The notes beneath the pieces were generated by a model. It had not been told where the DNA came from, made no database searches, and saw only the letters and a list, made by a program, of their open reading frames with translations. 37,611 nucleotides of DNA from Solirubrobacteraceae bacterium (GTDB lineage Bacteria > Actinomycetota > Thermoleophilia > Solirubrobacterales > Solirubrobacteraceae): positions 1 through 37,611 of the forward strand of contig JADGPO010000037.1 of assembly GCA_017882405.1 (NCBI GenBank), given 5' to 3'. Both the position numbers and the translations under genes were made by a program. Positions within the stretch are counted from its first letter, which is position 1. Each line of letters opens with the position of its first letter. This document shows, one piece after another, positions 26,057 to 33,570 of this stretch.

Positions 26057-26989
26057 TCAGTCATCGCCGGTGCGGTCGCCGTAGCGGCGCGCCACGTCGG
26101 TCAGCACCTGGATCATCGAACGGGCCGCCGGGGCCACCCTCGCCCCCGGTAGCGTCGCCACCGTCACCCGGCGGGCCGGACTCGAGGGCTGCAGAGGGCG
26201 CACGACGATCCCCGATTGCACCTGGGTCAGCGCCAGCCGAGGGATCAGCGCCACGCCCACGCCCGCCGCCACCAGCCCCTGCACGGTGTCGTAGTCGTCT
26301 GACTCGAAGGCCACGTCGGGCTCGAAGCCGGCGGCCAGACAAGAGCGCACGACGTGGCGGGCGCACGGACTCGACGCCGAGGTCTGCACCCACTGCTCAT
26401 CCCGCAGGTGCTCCAGCGTCAGCCGCCGCTTGTTCACGAGCGGATGCTCGGCGGGGAGCGCGACGTGCATCGGGTCCTCGAGCAGCAGCGTGGAGCGCAG
26501 CCCCATGCCCGGCCCCTGTCCACGCGCGTGTGCTCCGGGGAACTCGAACAGCAGCCCGAGATCGAGCTCGCCGGAGCGCAGCCGCGGCGCGATCTCCTCG
26601 GGCTCGTCCTCGACCAGCGTCAGCGCCACGTCGGGGTGGGCGCGGCGAAAGCGGGCCACCGCCATCGGCATCAGGGTCGCCCCGCCCGATGGAAACGAGG
26701 CCACGCGCAGGCGCCCCGCCCGCAGGCCCATGACGGCCGCCAGGTCGGCCTCGGCCGCCTCCACCTGGGCGAAGATCGTGTGCGCGTGGGAGACCAGCGT
26801 GCTCCCCGCAGCGGTCGGCCTGACCCCCCGCCGGTCGCGCACCACCAGCGTCGTCCCCGTCTCGGCCTCCAGCCGGGCGATCGCCTGCGAGACGGCCGAC
26901 TGCGTATAGGAAAGGGCTTCGGCGGCCGCCGAGAACGAACCGCGCGTGACCACCTCGGCGAGGATCCGCAGACGGCTCAGATTGAGCAT
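26057..26989 (-). CDS. LysR-family transcriptional regulator
   Basis: The 310-residue protein has the LysR winged helix at the N-terminus (about 1-60, RLRILAEVVTRGSFSAAAEA and YTQSAVSQAIARLE) and the periplasmic-binding-protein-like effector domain (about 90-295). The effector is unknown. It is divergent from the universal stress protein operon, the classical position for a LysR regulator and its target, with about 60 bp of AT-rich spacer. TAAGAT 6 nt before ATG 26989 suggests a leaderless message. Confidence 0.94.
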   Translation of the reverse strand: MLNLSRLRILAEVVTRGSFSAAAEALSYTQSAVSQAIARLEAETGTTLVVRDRRGVRPTAAGSTLVSHAHTIFAQVEAAEADLAAVMGLRAGRLRVASFPSGGATLMPMAVARFRRAHPDVALTLVEDEPEEIAPRLRSGELDLGLLFEFPGAHARGQGPGMGLRSTLLLEDPMHVALPAEHPLVNKRRLTLEHLRDEQWVQTSASSPCARHVVRSCLAAGFEPDVAFESDDYDTVQGLVAAGVGVALIPRLALTQVQSGIVVRPLQPSSPARRVTVATLPGARVAPAARSMIQVLTDVARRYGDRTGDD

Positions 26990-26995
26990 TAGCAG

Positions 26996-27001
26996 ATCTT
27001 A
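26996..27001 (-). promoter_or_regulatory. Candidate leaderless -10 element (TAAGAT)
   Basis: On the minus strand TAAGAT is followed by six bases and ATG 26989 of the LysR gene, with no ribosome-binding site. Confidence 0.45.
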
Positions 27002-27015
27002 TCGTCAACATGAAT

Positions 27016-27028
27016 TTCTTCATTAGAA
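27016..27028. promoter_or_regulatory. Possible LysR-type T-N11-A box
   Basis: TTCTTCATTAGAA is an imperfect palindrome of the T-N11-A form in the divergent spacer between the LysR gene and the stress-protein unit. The motif is short and AT-rich, so chance is possible. Confidence 0.3.
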
Positions 27029-27047
27029 CTAATGGCAGGAGGCTGCG

Positions 27048-27098
27048 ATGCTGCTTCGTATTCAGGAGAACCGAAACTTCAAAGAGGGGGTGGACTGA
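27048..27098 (+). CDS. Candidate 16-aa leader peptide before a universal stress protein
   Basis: A perfect AGGAGG (27037-27042) stands five bases before ATG 27048. The short frame MLLRIQENRNFKEGVD ends with TGA 27096-27098, whose A is also the first base of the stress protein's ATG (TGATG). This is the best Shine-Dalgarno sequence in the region, yet it does not serve the long gene directly. The peptide is hydrophilic, with no run of one amino acid, so classical attenuation is unlikely; coupling or a ribosome-responsive control is more plausible. Against it: an in-frame ATG at 27032 could extend the stress protein instead. No homologue is known to me. Confidence 0.5.
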   Translation: MLLRIQENRNFKEGVD

Positions 27099-27784
27099 TG
27101 GCGACCCACGCGATCGTCTCCTACGACGACTCAACGAACGACCGCGATGCCCTGATGCTGGGCCGCATCCTGCGTGATGCCGGCGTCAAGCTGACCCTCG
27201 CCTATGTGCGCCACGCCGCCCAGAGCCGGCCGGATCACGAGCAGCTGGCCGAGCACGAGGCGGAGGCTCTGCTGGAGCGCGGCGCGGCCTGGCTCGAGGA
27301 CCCCTACACCGAGCGTCGCGTCGTCTTGAGCGGCTCCACCGGCGGCGGCCTGAGCTGGCTGGCCGGTGAGATCGACGCCGACGTGGTGGTGTTCGGCTCC
27401 GAGTACCGCACCCCCCGCGGCCGCGTGGCCATCGGCCGCTCCGCCCAGACGCTTCTCGAGAACGGCCCGGTGGCCGTGGCGCTGGCCCCCTCCGAGTACT
27501 CGGCCGTCCGCGAGCGCGAGATCTCGACGATCGGGATCCTGCGCCGCACCGCCGACGAGGCCTCGATCGAGACCGCCTACGCGCTGGCCGCCCGCTACGA
27601 CGCCAAAGTCGTCGACACCGACCGCAACGCCGACCTCTTGATAGTGGGCTCGCGCCTCGAGGCGCCCGACGGCAGGGTGCTGATCACCTCCAGCGCGCAG
27701 AACGCGATCGAGGAAACGAGGGCTCCGGTGCTCGTCGTGGCTCGCGGCGTGCCGCTCACCTTCGAGACGCTCGTCACGGCGTAA
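27098..27784 (+). CDS. Universal stress protein, tandem-domain type
   Basis: The 228-residue protein begins ATHAIVSYDDSTNDRDALML, a UspA first strand and helix, and has DADVVVFGSEYRTPRGRVAI followed by GRSAQTLLENGPVAVALAP, the end of a Usp domain (about 1-130). A second, shorter half (about 135-220) repeats the pattern with NADLLIVGSRLEAPDGRVLI and SSAQNAIEETRAPVLVVARG. The typical G-x2-G-x9-G(S/T) ATP loop is not well kept, so it may not bind ATP. It is likely regulated with the divergent LysR gene and possibly through the leader ORF. GAGGGGGTGG precedes the ATG. Confidence 0.88.
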   Translation: MATHAIVSYDDSTNDRDALMLGRILRDAGVKLTLAYVRHAAQSRPDHEQLAEHEAEALLERGAAWLEDPYTERRVVLSGSTGGGLSWLAGEIDADVVVFGSEYRTPRGRVAIGRSAQTLLENGPVAVALAPSEYSAVREREISTIGILRRTADEASIETAYALAARYDAKVVDTDRNADLLIVGSRLEAPDGRVLITSSAQNAIEETRAPVLVVARGVPLTFETLVTA

Positions 27785-27817
27785 CCCCCGGCTCGGGGAA
27801 TTACCCCTTGAGCTGAC

Positions 27818-27845
27818 GACGGCCGGGCCGCACGGCTCGGCCGTC
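27818..27845 (+). terminator. Hairpin after the universal stress protein
   Basis: Two 12-base arms starting GACGGCC and ending GGCCGTC pair with one mismatch around GCAC. It lies 33 bp after the stop and 20 bp before the next gene's GTG. A smaller hairpin, CCCCG/CGGGG, precedes it at 27786-27798. Confidence 0.65.
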
Positions 27846-27864
27846 GCTCTATCGTGCGCCCACC

Positions 27865-28890
27865 GTGCGCACGCTGATCATCTCCGACCTGCACCTCGGC
27901 AACCGGGGTGGCCGTGACGTGCTGCGCCGGCAAGAGCCAAGGCAGCGCCTGCTGCAGGCGATCGACGGCCTCGACCGGTTGGTGCTGCTGGGCGACACCG
28001 TCGAGCTGATGACGCGCAGCCCGCGCCACTCGATGACGGTGGCCGAGCCGGTGCTGCGGCAGCTGGGGCGCCGGCTCGGGCCCGACCGCGAGGTGATCGT
28101 GATCGCCGGCAATCACGACGCCCCGCTGGTGCGACGCTGGGCGCTTGACCGCGGCCGGGAGCTCGGGCTCGACGAGCACGTCGAGCCGTCGGTCACGCGG
28201 GCGCTGGCGCGGATCACCTCATGGCTCGCCCCGGCGAAGGTGAGCGTGCGCTACCCGGGAGCGTGGCTCGAGGGCCGGGTGTGGGTGACCCACGGCCATT
28301 ACTTGGACCGCCACCTGCTTCCCGAGTCGGCCTTCGGACTGCCCCGTGGCCGACTGCGGACGGCCGGCGGTCGCGGGGAGGCATCGCCCTTTGACTACGA
28401 GCGGGCTCGCCGAGGGCGGCGCGGCGCCCGGTCGCCGCAGCGGCTGCTGTCGCGCTTCGCGGCGCGCCCGCTGGCCACGACGCTGGAGCTGAGCGCCGAG
28501 CTGCTGCGGTCCGCGACCGTGCCCCGGCTGCCGGTCATGCTCCAGCGCGTCAGGCTGGCCCCGCTGACGGCCATCGTCATCGACGCCCAGATGCGCCACG
28601 CGAGCCTGGCGGCGATGGAGCACGTGGTCAAGCGACTCGGCGTCGGTGCCGACTGGGTGGTGTTCGGCCACGTGCACCGCACGGGCCCGCTGGACGGAGA
28701 GCCCTGGCGCGACGGCGAGACCCGGCTGCTCAACTGTGGCTCGTGGCTCTACGAGCCGCTGCTGGTGGACCGCGCGGCGCGGCCCCATCCGTACTGGCCC
28801 GGCGGCGCGGTCCTGCTGGAGAGCGGACGTCCCCCGCGCGCGCTGGGTCTGCTCGACGACCTGGGCCCAGATCAGCTGACGGATCGCTGA
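27865..28890 (+). CDS. Calcineurin-like metallophosphoesterase
   Basis: The 341-residue protein holds the whole dinuclear metallophosphoesterase motif set: SDLHLG (Asp8, His10), LLGDTVE (Asp44), AGNHD (Asn83, His84), VTHGHYLD and FGHVHRTGP. The order and the DLHLG start resemble UDP-2,3-diacylglucosamine hydrolases, but actinobacteria of this type may lack lipid A, so the substrate is open. A central insert (about 150-230) with an amphipathic helical part may contact the membrane. TATCGT lies 9 nt before GTG 27865, giving a near-leaderless start. It converges with the NmrA-like gene, stops 5 bp apart. Confidence 0.92.
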   Translation: MRTLIISDLHLGNRGGRDVLRRQEPRQRLLQAIDGLDRLVLLGDTVELMTRSPRHSMTVAEPVLRQLGRRLGPDREVIVIAGNHDAPLVRRWALDRGRELGLDEHVEPSVTRALARITSWLAPAKVSVRYPGAWLEGRVWVTHGHYLDRHLLPESAFGLPRGRLRTAGGRGEASPFDYERARRGRRGARSPQRLLSRFAARPLATTLELSAELLRSATVPRLPVMLQRVRLAPLTAIVIDAQMRHASLAAMEHVVKRLGVGADWVVFGHVHRTGPLDGEPWRDGETRLLNCGSWLYEPLLVDRAARPHPYWPGGAVLLESGRPPRALGLLDDLGPDQLTDR

Positions 28891-28895
28891 GTGCG

Positions 28896-29765
28896 CTAGT
28901 GGGCACCGGCCAGTGCCGGCTCGAGCACGCTGCGCAGCGAAGCCGGAGCGCGCCCGGTCAGGTCCTGGACCGCGGTGCTCAACGCCTCCAGCCGGCCCTT
29001 GCGGATCGCCCTGCCGAAGGAGGCGATCAGCTCGGCGGCGGCCTGCGGCAGCCCCGCGGCGACGATCCCCTCCATCAGCTCGTCGTCGGACACCGGCACC
29101 GCCTCGACGGGCCGTCCGCCGAGCTCGGCGTACAGCTGCGCCAGGTCGGTGGCGCCGAGCAGCTCGGGCCCGGTGATGTCGTAGGCCTGTCCGGAGTGCT
29201 CGTCGCCGCCGGCGAGCACGGCCGCGGCGGCGGCGGCGCAATCGTCGCGCGCCACGAAGGCGGTGCGGCCGTCGCCCAGGTTGTGGCGCAGCACGCCGCT
29301 GGCCCCGGCTCCCTGCGCCTCCGGGATCCGGTACTCGCTGTAGAGCCCGTTGCGGAGAAACGTCCATTGCAGCCCGCTGGCCGCCAGATACTCCTCGGTG
29401 GCACGGTGATCGGGGACGACGCCCGCGGGATTGGAGTCCGACGGGTTCGAGATCGAGGTGTAGGCGGCGTGGCGCACGCCGGCGGCTCGGGCGGCGTCGA
29501 TCGCCGCGTGGTGGCCGGCCACCCGCTGCCCGACGACGTCGGTACTGATCAGCAGCAGGCGCTGCCCTCCGGCAAACGCCGATGCCAGCGACTCCGGATC
29601 GTCGAAGTCGCCGCGGCGCACATCGGCGCCGCGCTGCGCGAATTCCGACAGCTCCTCCGGACGCCGCGTCACCAGCACCAGCTCGGCGGCGTCGACGCGC
29701 TCGAGCATGTGCTCGGCCGTGCGGCGTCCCAGGTTTCCCGAGGCGCCCGTGATCACGTAGCTCAT
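28896..29765 (-). CDS. NmrA/QOR2-like NAD(P)H-binding reductase
   Basis: The 289-residue atypical SDR begins SYVITGASGNLGRRTAEHML (G-x-x-G-x-x-G), then LVTRRPEEL, GADVRRGDFDDPESLASAFA and LISTDVVGQRVAGH, the pattern of the NADPH-binding quinone oxidoreductase 2 (YtfG) group. AAYTSISN replaces the classical Tyr/Lys site as in that group. It is expected to reduce quinones or sense the NADPH ratio. GGGAGAGA precedes ATG 29765, and a 16-bp inverted repeat overlaps the promoter region. No HxlR regulator, the frequent partner, is adjacent. Confidence 0.9.
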   Translation of the reverse strand: MSYVITGASGNLGRRTAEHMLERVDAAELVLVTRRPEELSEFAQRGADVRRGDFDDPESLASAFAGGQRLLLISTDVVGQRVAGHHAAIDAARAAGVRHAAYTSISNPSDSNPAGVVPDHRATEEYLAASGLQWTFLRNGLYSEYRIPEAQGAGASGVLRHNLGDGRTAFVARDDCAAAAAAVLAGGDEHSGQAYDITGPELLGATDLAQLYAELGGRPVEAVPVSDDELMEGIVAAGLPQAAAELIASFGRAIRKGRLEALSTAVQDLTGRAPASLRSVLEPALAGAH

Positions 29766-29777
29766 CCATTCTCTCCC

Positions 29778-29793
29778 GATTCGTAACCGAATC
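29778..29793. promoter_or_regulatory. Inverted repeat GATTCG-TAAC-CGAATC, candidate operator
   Basis: Perfect 6-bp arms with a 4-bp centre lie 13-28 bp upstream of the NmrA-like ATG, partly over the expected promoter and just before the ribosome site. It has the size of a site for a dimeric winged-helix repressor. Confidence 0.45.
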
Positions 29794-29823
29794 AGTGAGG
29801 TTAGTGAGCGCCCTGCGCGGGAC

Positions 29824-30876
29824 TCAGCGCAGGATCAGATGGCTGTCTCCGAACTCGTGCCACAGGTAGCCGTGCTGCAGCGCGGAGTCATATGAGCGCC
29901 GCAGCAAGTCCTCGCCGGCGATCGCCTCGAGCATCAGCAGATGGGACGCCTCGGGCTCGTGCCAGCCGGTGACCAGGCCGTCGACGGAGCGCACGCCGCG
30001 CTCGGGATCGATCACCAGCCCGGTCCAGCCTTGGTCCGCAGCGACGCGGCCGCGCTCGTCCGCGACCGTCTCCAGCGCGCGCACGACGGTCGTGCCGACC
30101 GCGATCACGCGCCCGCCCGCCGCGCGGGTGGAGTTGACGATCCGCGCCGTGGCGCGCGGAACCGCGTACTGCTCGGGGAACGGGCGCTCGTGGCGCTCGG
30201 GCGAGCTCACGCCCGTGTGCAGCGTGATCGGCGCCACCGCGATTCCGGCGGCGACCAGCGCGGTGATCAGCTCCGGCGTGAACGGACGCCCGGCGCTGGG
30301 CATCTCGGCGCTGCCCGGGTCGATGGCGTAGACGTTTTGGTAATCGGAAAGCGGCCGGGCATGGGGCACGTAGCCGTAGCGGATCGGCTCGCCGCAGCGC
30401 TGCAGCAGTTCCTGAATCGGCGGCGCGTCGTCGGCCAGCCGCGCGAGCATCAGCCGCGAGCCCGAGGATTCGGCCCCCACCCACCCGGCCACCAGCTCCA
30501 GCTCGGCGACACCGCCGGCCAGCTCGATCGTCTCGCCGGCGCGGCCGCGCGCGGGGTGCGATCCGCTGGCGGTGCGCAGCTCGACCACCCGCCAGCGCTC
30601 GTCGAGCTGCGGGGCGCGGGTGGCGAAGTGGACCCGCACGGCCCCGCCCTGCTGTCGGCGACCGGCCACCGCCGCCGGAAGCGTCCCCGAGACGTTGACG
30701 ACGACCAGGTCGCCGGGGGCCAGCAGCTGCGCAAGCTCGTGGAAGCGAGCGTGGATCAGGGTCTGGGCGCCGGCGTCGGCGACCAGCAGCCGCACGGCGT
30801 CGCGCGCCAGGCCGCGCGTCTCCGGGGGCGCGGTGGCCTCCAGGCCGGCCGGGAGCTCGAACGCCAGCGCGCTCAT
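29824..30876 (-). CDS. QueA-family S-adenosylmethionine:tRNA ribosyltransferase-isomerase-like protein
   Basis: The 350-residue protein has the QueA layout and length: DAVRLLVADAGAQTLIHARF, LLAPGDLVVVNVSGTLPA, ITLHTGVSSPERHE, VNSTRAAGGRVIAVGTTVVR and ALQHGYLWHEFGDSHLIL. True QueA adds the SAM-derived ribosyl group to preQ1 in tRNA. However, the usual PTAGLHFT block reads PSAGRPFT here, and no other queuosine gene is near. It belongs to an actinobacterial subgroup whose role is unclear, so I withhold the symbol. The ATG overlaps the stop of the SDR gene by one base (TGATG), implying coupled expression. Confidence 0.85.
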   Translation of the reverse strand: MSALAFELPAGLEATAPPETRGLARDAVRLLVADAGAQTLIHARFHELAQLLAPGDLVVVNVSGTLPAAVAGRRQQGGAVRVHFATRAPQLDERWRVVELRTASGSHPARGRAGETIELAGGVAELELVAGWVGAESSGSRLMLARLADDAPPIQELLQRCGEPIRYGYVPHARPLSDYQNVYAIDPGSAEMPSAGRPFTPELITALVAAGIAVAPITLHTGVSSPERHERPFPEQYAVPRATARIVNSTRAAGGRVIAVGTTVVRALETVADERGRVAADQGWTGLVIDPERGVRSVDGLVTGWHEPEASHLLMLEAIAGEDLLRRSYDSALQHGYLWHEFGDSHLILR

Positions 30877-31586
30877 CAGACGCTCCCCGCGCCCGCGCCG
30901 ACGAACAGCTCACGCGCCTGGTAGCGCCCGCTCGGCAGCTCGCCGTCGATCAGCGCCAGCAGTCCGGGCACGCTGTCCTGCGGCGGCGGGCGGTCCGAGA
31001 TGTCCTCTCCGGGGAACGCCTCCTGGTGCATGCGGGTCCGCATGTCCCCCGGATCGACGGCGTAGACGCGCACCTGGGGCTGCTCGGCGGCGAGGATCGC
31101 CGTCAGCTGGTCCAGCGCCGCCTTCGACGAGCCGTACCCGCCCCAGCCCTCGTAGGGCTCAGCGGCCGCGTCGGAGGTCACGTTGACGATCGCACCGGCG
31201 GCGGGGATCTGCGGCAGCGCCAGCTGCGCGAGGGCGAGCGGCGCCAGGACGTTGACGGCGTACACGTGCGCCAGTTTGGCCAGCGGATAGCGGGCCAGCT
31301 CGGGCTGGGGGCTCGGTCCGAGCGTGGAGGCGTTGTTGACCAGCAGGTCGATCCGTTCGCCGGCGGCGTCCACCAGCGCCTGGCGATGCCAGTCGTCGGT
31401 GACGTCGCCCGGCAGGGCGGTGACGGCGGTCAGGGCGCTCAGCCCCTCGGCCGCCCGAGCCAGCTCGGCGGCTCCCCGGGCGTCGATGACGAGCCTCCAA
31501 TCGCGTTGCGCGAGCTCCTCGGCGAGGGCCAGCCCGAGCCCGCGGGATGCTCCGGTGATGATGGCGATTCTCGTTCTCGTTGACAT
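30876..31586 (-). CDS. Short-chain dehydrogenase/reductase
   Basis: A classical SDR of 236 residues: TGASRGLG at 11-18, LPGDVTDD, NNAS at the NNAG position, Ser138 in VNVTSDA, and Tyr151/Lys155 in YGSSK, so the catalytic set is complete. VDPGDMRTRMHQ fits the PG motif after the active site. The substrate is unknown. It heads an operon with the QueA-like gene (TGATG overlap). ATG 31586 is chosen over GTG 31595 because TAGCGT stands exactly 7 nt before it. A 12-bp palindrome lies 47-58 bp upstream. Confidence 0.92.
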   Translation of the reverse strand: MSTRTRIAIITGASRGLGLALAEELAQRDWRLVIDARGAAELARAAEGLSALTAVTALPGDVTDDWHRQALVDAAGERIDLLVNNASTLGPSPQPELARYPLAKLAHVYAVNVLAPLALAQLALPQIPAAGAIVNVTSDAAAEPYEGWGGYGSSKAALDQLTAILAAEQPQVRVYAVDPGDMRTRMHQEAFPGEDISDRPPPQDSVPGLLALIDGELPSGRYQARELFVGAGAGSV

Positions 31587-31593
31587 GACCGCC

Positions 31594-31599
31594 ACGCTA
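31594..31599 (-). promoter_or_regulatory. Candidate leaderless -10 element (TAGCGT)
   Basis: On the minus strand TAGCGT is followed by seven bases and ATG 31586. It marks a promoter for the SDR/QueA-like operon. Confidence 0.5.
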
Positions 31600-31632
31600 C
31601 GCGCGGTCCGGTCCCGGTTAGAAGCGGTCTTT

Positions 31633-31644
31633 GGTCCTAGGACC
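31633..31644. promoter_or_regulatory. Perfect palindrome GGTCCTAGGACC
   Basis: This 12-bp palindrome spans the stop codon of the response-regulator gene and lies 47-58 bp upstream of the predicted transcription start of the SDR/QueA-like operon. In form it resembles NarL/DosR-type sites (GGAC half sites), so the neighbouring regulator might bind it; that is inference. Confidence 0.4.
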
Positions 31645-32308
31645 CGTCAACGAGACCGCGGCGGACAGCCAGCAGAGCGGCCTGGGTGCGGTCGCTCACC
31701 CCGAGCTTGGCCATCAGGTGGCCGACGTGCGTCTTGACGGTCTTCTCGGCGATCCCCAGCTCGAGCGCGATCCGCTTGTTCGATCGCCCGGCGGCGATCA
31801 GCTCCAGGACCTCGCGCTCGCGCGGGGTCAGCGCCGACACGCCCGTCTGATCGCCCCGCCGGATCGCCGGGCCCGGCTCCGACAGCGTCCGCAGCAGGCG
31901 CGCGGCCACCGTCGGGTCGATCATCGCCTGCTCGGATCCCGCCGTGCGCACCGCCCGCGCCAGCTGCGCGGGCTCGACGTCCTTGAGCAGGTAGCCGGCG
32001 GCGCCGGCCTGCAGCGCCGGCATCAGGCGGTCGTCGTCCAGGAAGCTGGTGAGCACGATCACGCGGCTGCGCGGGGCCCGCTGGCGCAGCTTGCGCATCG
32101 CGGCGACGCCGTCCAGGCGCGGCATCACCAGGTCCATGAGGATCACGTCGGGCGACAGGGCCGCCGCCTGCTCCAGCGCCTGCACGCCGTCGCCGGCCTC
32201 CCCCACCACGTCGATCCCGTCCTGCAGCTCCAGGAACGTGCGCAGGCCCTCGCGCACGACCGCGTGGTCGTCGACGATCAGGACGCGGATCGCGCTAGCG
32301 CCCGCCAT
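31637..32308 (-). CDS. NarL/FixJ-type response regulator
   Basis: The 223-residue protein has a receiver domain (about 7-122) with acidic residues in IVDDH, phosphoacceptor Asp59 in VILMDLVMP, a Thr in VIVLTSF and a Lys in GYLLKD, then a LuxR-type helix-turn-helix (about 150-212, LTPREREVLELIAAGRSNKR and AEKTVKTHVGHLMAKLGV). It should be activated by the kinase whose gene ends 14 bp inside its own 5' end. The receiver and helix-turn-helix match the NarL class; targets are unknown, but a palindrome overlaps its stop codon upstream of the SDR operon. Confidence 0.96.
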   Translation of the reverse strand: MAGASAIRVLIVDDHAVVREGLRTFLELQDGIDVVGEAGDGVQALEQAAALSPDVILMDLVMPRLDGVAAMRKLRQRAPRSRVIVLTSFLDDDRLMPALQAGAAGYLLKDVEPAQLARAVRTAGSEQAMIDPTVAARLLRTLSEPGPAIRRGDQTGVSALTPREREVLELIAAGRSNKRIALELGIAEKTVKTHVGHLMAKLGVSDRTQAALLAVRRGLVDGS

Positions 32309-33440
32309 CGTGCGGAAGTCGCAGGCGCACGGTGGTGCCGCCGCCCGGAGTCGAGCTGATCTGGAGCTGGCCGCCCAGCTCGGCGGCGCGCTCCTCCATC
32401 GAGGTCAACCCCAGGTGGCGCGAGCGCAGTTCGGGATCGCCCGGTTCGAAGCCGTGGCCGTCGTCCGAGACCTCCAGCGCCAGCAGCGCGTCGCCGCCAC
32501 CGTGCAGGTCGACCGTGACGTGGCGCGCGGCCGCGTGGCGCACGGCGTTGTGCACCGCCTCGTTGGCGATCCGCAGCACCTCGGCGTCGCGTTGGGCGCC
32601 CAGCTCGGGGACGGCGCTGGCGCTCAGCTCGACGTCGATCGCATGCACCCGGGAGACCATCGCCACCTCCTTGCGCAGCGCTCCCTCCAGGCCGTCGTGC
32701 TCGAGGTCCGGCGGGCGCAGGCCCAGGATCAGCGCGCGCAGCTCGTCCAGCGCCTCGCGCGACAGCGACCGCACGCGATCGAGCTGGTGCTGGGCCTGCG
32801 CTCCGTCACGCGTCAGCAGCGTGGCGGCCGACTCGGCGGCCAGGTTGAGGCTGAACAGCTTTTGGGTGACGGCGTCGTGCAGCTCCAGCGCCAGGCGGTT
32901 TCGCTCCGACAGGATCGAGAGCTCGCGGCTGCGCTCGTACAGCCGGGCGTTGGTGATGGCGATCGAGGCATGGGCCGCCAGCAGCTCGATCAGCTCGCGG
33001 TCCGCCTGGTCAAAGCACTCGGTGTCCACCTTCTCGGTCAGATAGAAGGCGCCGATCACCTCGTCGCGGGCGACGATCGGCACACCGAGGAACGAGCGCA
33101 TGTCCGGGTGGCCCTTCGGCCACCAGCCCCGAAACCGCGGGTCGCGGTGGATGTCCTGTGACAGATAGGCGCCCTCGGCGGTGAGCATCGCGCCCAGCAT
33201 TCCGTGCGTGCGCGGGAGCGGACCCATGGCGGCGATCAGCTCGTCGCTCATCCCGGCGACCAGGAAGCGCCGGAACCCGCCGGCGCCATCGGGGATCCCG
33301 AGCGCGGCGTACCGGGCGCCCACCAGCTCCCGGGCGGAGTCGACCAGCCGCTGCAGGACCTCGTCCACCGAGCGCTCGGCGGCGACCGCGAGCACGGCGT
33401 CTGAGACCGCCCTCAGCGCAGGGCTCACCGGCTCGGGCAT
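32295..33440 (-). CDS. GAF-domain sensor histidine kinase, DevS-like
   Basis: The 381-residue cytoplasmic kinase has a GAF domain (about 25-165) with GARYAALGI, LPRTHGMLGAML, HPDMRSFLGVPI and VIGAFYLTEK, the pattern of GAF domains of DevS/DosT, which there bind heme. Whether this one binds heme is not known. The HisKA_3 helix contains ELHDAV with phospho-His188, and the ATPase has NEAVHNAVRHA, VSDDGHGF and GLTSMEERAAELGG. No membrane segment is present. It is followed by its response regulator with a 14-bp overlap. ATG 33440 is supported by TATCGT 7 nt upstream. Confidence 0.95.
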   Translation of the reverse strand: MPEPVSPALRAVSDAVLAVAAERSVDEVLQRLVDSARELVGARYAALGIPDGAGGFRRFLVAGMSDELIAAMGPLPRTHGMLGAMLTAEGAYLSQDIHRDPRFRGWWPKGHPDMRSFLGVPIVARDEVIGAFYLTEKVDTECFDQADRELIELLAAHASIAITNARLYERSRELSILSERNRLALELHDAVTQKLFSLNLAAESAATLLTRDGAQAQHQLDRVRSLSREALDELRALILGLRPPDLEHDGLEGALRKEVAMVSRVHAIDVELSASAVPELGAQRDAEVLRIANEAVHNAVRHAAARHVTVDLHGGGDALLALEVSDDGHGFEPGDPELRSRHLGLTSMEERAAELGGQLQISSTPGGGTTVRLRLPHDGGR

Positions 33441-33447
33441 GCTGGGG

Positions 33448-33457
33448 ACGATAGCTT
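33448..33457. promoter_or_regulatory. Overlapping divergent leaderless -10 elements
   Basis: Within ACGATAGCTT, TATCGT on the minus strand is 7 nt before the kinase ATG 33440, and TAGCTT on the plus strand is 7 nt before ATG 33465 of the small membrane protein. The two share bases, so transcription in the two directions should compete. Confidence 0.5.
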
Positions 33458-33464
33458 TGGCGGT

Positions 33465-33557
33465 ATGGGAATGCCGAAGCTGTGGGTGTGGACGCAGGTG
33501 CTGATCTTCGTGTTCGTGCTCGCGGGCATCGTGATCGCGATCACCAAGCTCGCGTGA
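33465..33557 (+). CDS. 30-residue single-pass membrane protein
   Basis: ATG 33465 (or ATG 33471) opens a 30-codon frame, MGMPKLWVWTQVLIFVFVLA then GIVIAITKLA, ending at TGA 33555. Nearly all of it is one transmembrane helix with a Lys at each end and two Trp at the interface, a typical bacterial small membrane protein. It lies divergent from the DevS-like kinase and 13 bp before a universal stress protein, with which it is probably cotranscribed. The function is unknown; modulation of a membrane partner is plausible. TAGCTT 7 nt upstream of the ATG supports expression. Confidence 0.7.
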   Translation: MGMPKLWVWTQVLIFVFVLAGIVIAITKLA

Positions 33558-33570
33558 GTCCGGCGGTGGC

